This document shows, piece by piece, positions 61,736 through 64,000 of a DNA stretch of 64,000 nt; within the stretch, counting starts at the first letter, position 1; each line of letters begins with the position of its first letter. The notes under the pieces were generated by a model. The model was given only the letters and a program-made list of their open reading frames with translations. It did not search any database and was not told the origin of the DNA. This stretch comes from Latrodectus hesperus (lineage: Eukaryota > Arthropoda > Arachnida > Araneae > Theridiidae): contig CM075857.1 of NCBI GenBank assembly GCA_037975125.1, positions 39,085,436-39,149,435 of the forward strand, read 5' to 3'. The position numbers were made by a program, and so were the translations under genes.

Positions 61736-64000
61736 CAAAATCATGTAATATTTTTTATATCGGAATAAAATTTTTTAGGTATATGTTATCCTAGTATACG
61801 TTAATCTTACAAAAGAATCTAATTCACTTTCATTCATAAAAAAGTAAGTATTCACAGAAATTCATAAAAGAATAAAAAGTATATGTATAAATGCATTATC
61901 TATCATTGCTTCTATTAAAACGGTCTTTTAAAATTCGTTCTGTGACATTTTATACTTTAAATTGTTCCTAAAAATATTTTATGTGGGTACTCAAATTACC
62001 CATTTATTCCGAAGAATTTATCGCAGTTAAATTTCTTATATTAAATTGCCTATTATGAGAGCTCAACTTTATCATATAATAAAAAAGAATTGACTCATCA
62101 TTTCACTTTTTACAAATGTCAATAAGAATCTAAATTAAAAGAAAAAAATTTACAATAAAATAATTTTTTAATTTTCGACATAGAAATGAGATTTAGAAAT
62201 GCAAATAAATAATTATATTTATTATTAAATAATTGAAATATAATACTCTGTTAAAAAAGATTTTTATAGTTAGGTATATTTTATTTTCTATGGAATTAAT
62301 AACATTTTATAAAAATTCTATTTGTATGTTACATAAATTGTTTTTATTTATGTTCAAACCTGGTAAATTTGGAAATTTTGCTTGAAACACAACAAAAATG
62401 ATAAAAATGCATCCATTGCTAAATATTCCACTAAATAAAATTTGGAATTTCTCTAAACTTTTGCAGTAAGTGTACAAATTTTTAAAATTATTGTAGTTCC
62501 TTTATAAATATAACAATTATTGCATTTGATATTAAAAATAAATTGAAGTATTTTAAAAGAAACAGTTATATACTGTTTGTCATTATACTACTAAATAATT
62601 AAATAATCAAATAACTTTAGGAAAAACATTTATTAAAAAGACAAACCTTAAATATAAAAATAAAAATTATCTCTAATCTAATAGCCATTCATTCAGAAAT
62701 CATCAACAAAATTTGTTTTCACATTTTCCATTACAATTTCACTTTCCAGTTATTTTTTTCCGTCACTCGCATTTGATTACATTTCTTGATATGTTCTTAT
62801 TCCTGTATATCCGCTATATAATATATTTTGATATTTTTCGTTGTTTTTTTATTTTGTGACCAGATTCATCGCCACATTTTCTGTTAAAATCGCCAAGATT
62901 TTTATATGAAATCCCATTATTCATACCCAGACTGTTGGAAAAGTTACAACAATGAGGAATTAGAAAACGCCAAATTTGAACATTTCCGCTTTAACTATAA
63001 ACATAAATTCATCGATCTAGATGTTGGTGGTCTTATGTTTACTAGCCAAAAGTTATGGGATTGCGCGAAATGGGAAATAAACGTCAGCTAGGAACTGCCC
63101 GTAACCATTCAGATTTCTACTTAATTGAGTTTATTGTTGGAAGATGCATTCTAACACACAAATGTTACCAGACATCTTAAATGATATTCGCAGTTTCATG
63201 GTTCCTCATAATTTGTTGACCAAAATTGGCTTATCTCACTTCTTAGTTATTGAATTTAAATTGAAAATTTCTATTATATATATACTTGGACATTCTGATT
63301 TCTAGAATTAAATATCAATTTGATAGGAATAATATTTTTTTCGCAACAGAGCACATTCTAAAAAAGCTACTAAAATTCCTCTTAGAATATGAATGATAGT
63401 GGCTTAATACTTACTCGCATAATTTTGGCAGATATTTCTAAAGATGTTTCTTTTATGAAAATTAAGAACTGAGAAAACAGTTGCTCTGAAATCAAATTAA
63501 AAGTTAATTTTTCAATGAAATAATAATAGGTAAGTAGATCTTGAATAAAATATTTACTTTAATTCAATATCTTGTGACCTATTTATTATTTATAAAAATT
63601 GTGTGGTGAAAGATTGTGTACATATCATTGAATAATTCCAAATTTGTTTTAAAAGTTGTTCGATTTTTCATAAAGTCAACTTATATTTCATAATGAAAAT
63701 CAGGAAAAATACCCTTAAAATTGTATCAGTTAGATTTTATACAATATAAACAAGTATCGATGGAATTGAAATCAGTTATCAAGTCAATTTAATTATCATG
63801 TAACAATGGTTTCAAAATTCCGTAGTTTAAATTATTAGATATATTTAGTGAGAATGAGGGAAACGTTTTGTGTGTGAGGGGGGATGAACTTCCATCTTTC
63901 AATGCAAATTAATGATCATTCTCATGCATCAATAGTACAGATAACAAAGTTTTTTTTTGTTTCATTAGCATTGCCAAGAGGAAAAATCTAAAAAAAAGAT
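61734..64000. other. AT-rich non-coding stretch to the window end
   Basis: No gene recognised. A 61-codon frame at 62906-63091 shows no family resemblance. Confidence 0.6.

Noticed and set aside
62906..63091. 61-codon frame near the window end
   Set aside because: No domain, splice or promoter support; length is within chance expectation.

Overview
This is an animal nuclear window. It is strongly AT-rich, almost entirely non-coding, dense with (TA)n microsatellites and old transposons, and holds only two convincing coding exons. Both lie on the minus strand and encode the first immunoglobulin domain of a Beaten path (Beat) family protein. Beat genes are arthropod neuronal Ig-superfamily genes known for very long introns, and the layout fits: two short exons 5.1 kb apart and no other recognisable exon in the remaining ~58 kb. 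Together with tRNA-headed SINEs and mariner/Tc1 fossils this suggests an arthropod; a spider or other arachnid is my guess from the repeat style, not a demonstrated fact.

Layout. 1-7.2 kb: AT-rich sequence with one internally deleted Tc1/mariner-superfamily DNA transposon carrying long terminal inverted repeats (3771-4666). 7.2-12 kb: a reverse SINE (family C), a hAT-like non-autonomous element (9341-9805) and two SINEs of family A. 12-21 kb: quiet, with a 21-bp-arm hairpin and an exact 6 x 54 bp minisatellite (14215-14538). 21-36 kb: a long (TA)n tract next to a second family C SINE, two family B SINEs with clear target-site duplications, a 5'-truncated family A SINE, a decayed ~250 bp tandem repeat (25.3-25.9 kb), and a unique island of higher GC at 33.4-33.8 kb. 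36.9-42.4 kb: the two Beat exons, whose shared intron contains a MITE and a fossil Tc1-like element; a second copy of the MITE lies 80 bp upstream of the 42 kb exon. 42.4-64 kb: AT-rich sequence with many (TA)n arrays, a composite tandem repeat (51.97-52.68 kb), a SINE fragment, and a rearranged mariner relic whose 5' half is an inverted copy of its own 3' end (60899-61604).

No operon, CRISPR array, genuine tRNA or rRNA gene, or multi-gene system is visible. Most of the window is best read as intron or flank of the beat gene, colonised by repeats. The items most worth checking are the snap-back mariner, the composite 173-bp/(TA)n repeat, the short core shared between SINE families, and several unique regulatory-looking islands. 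Repeat family letters (A, B, C, MITE-D) are local labels used only here.
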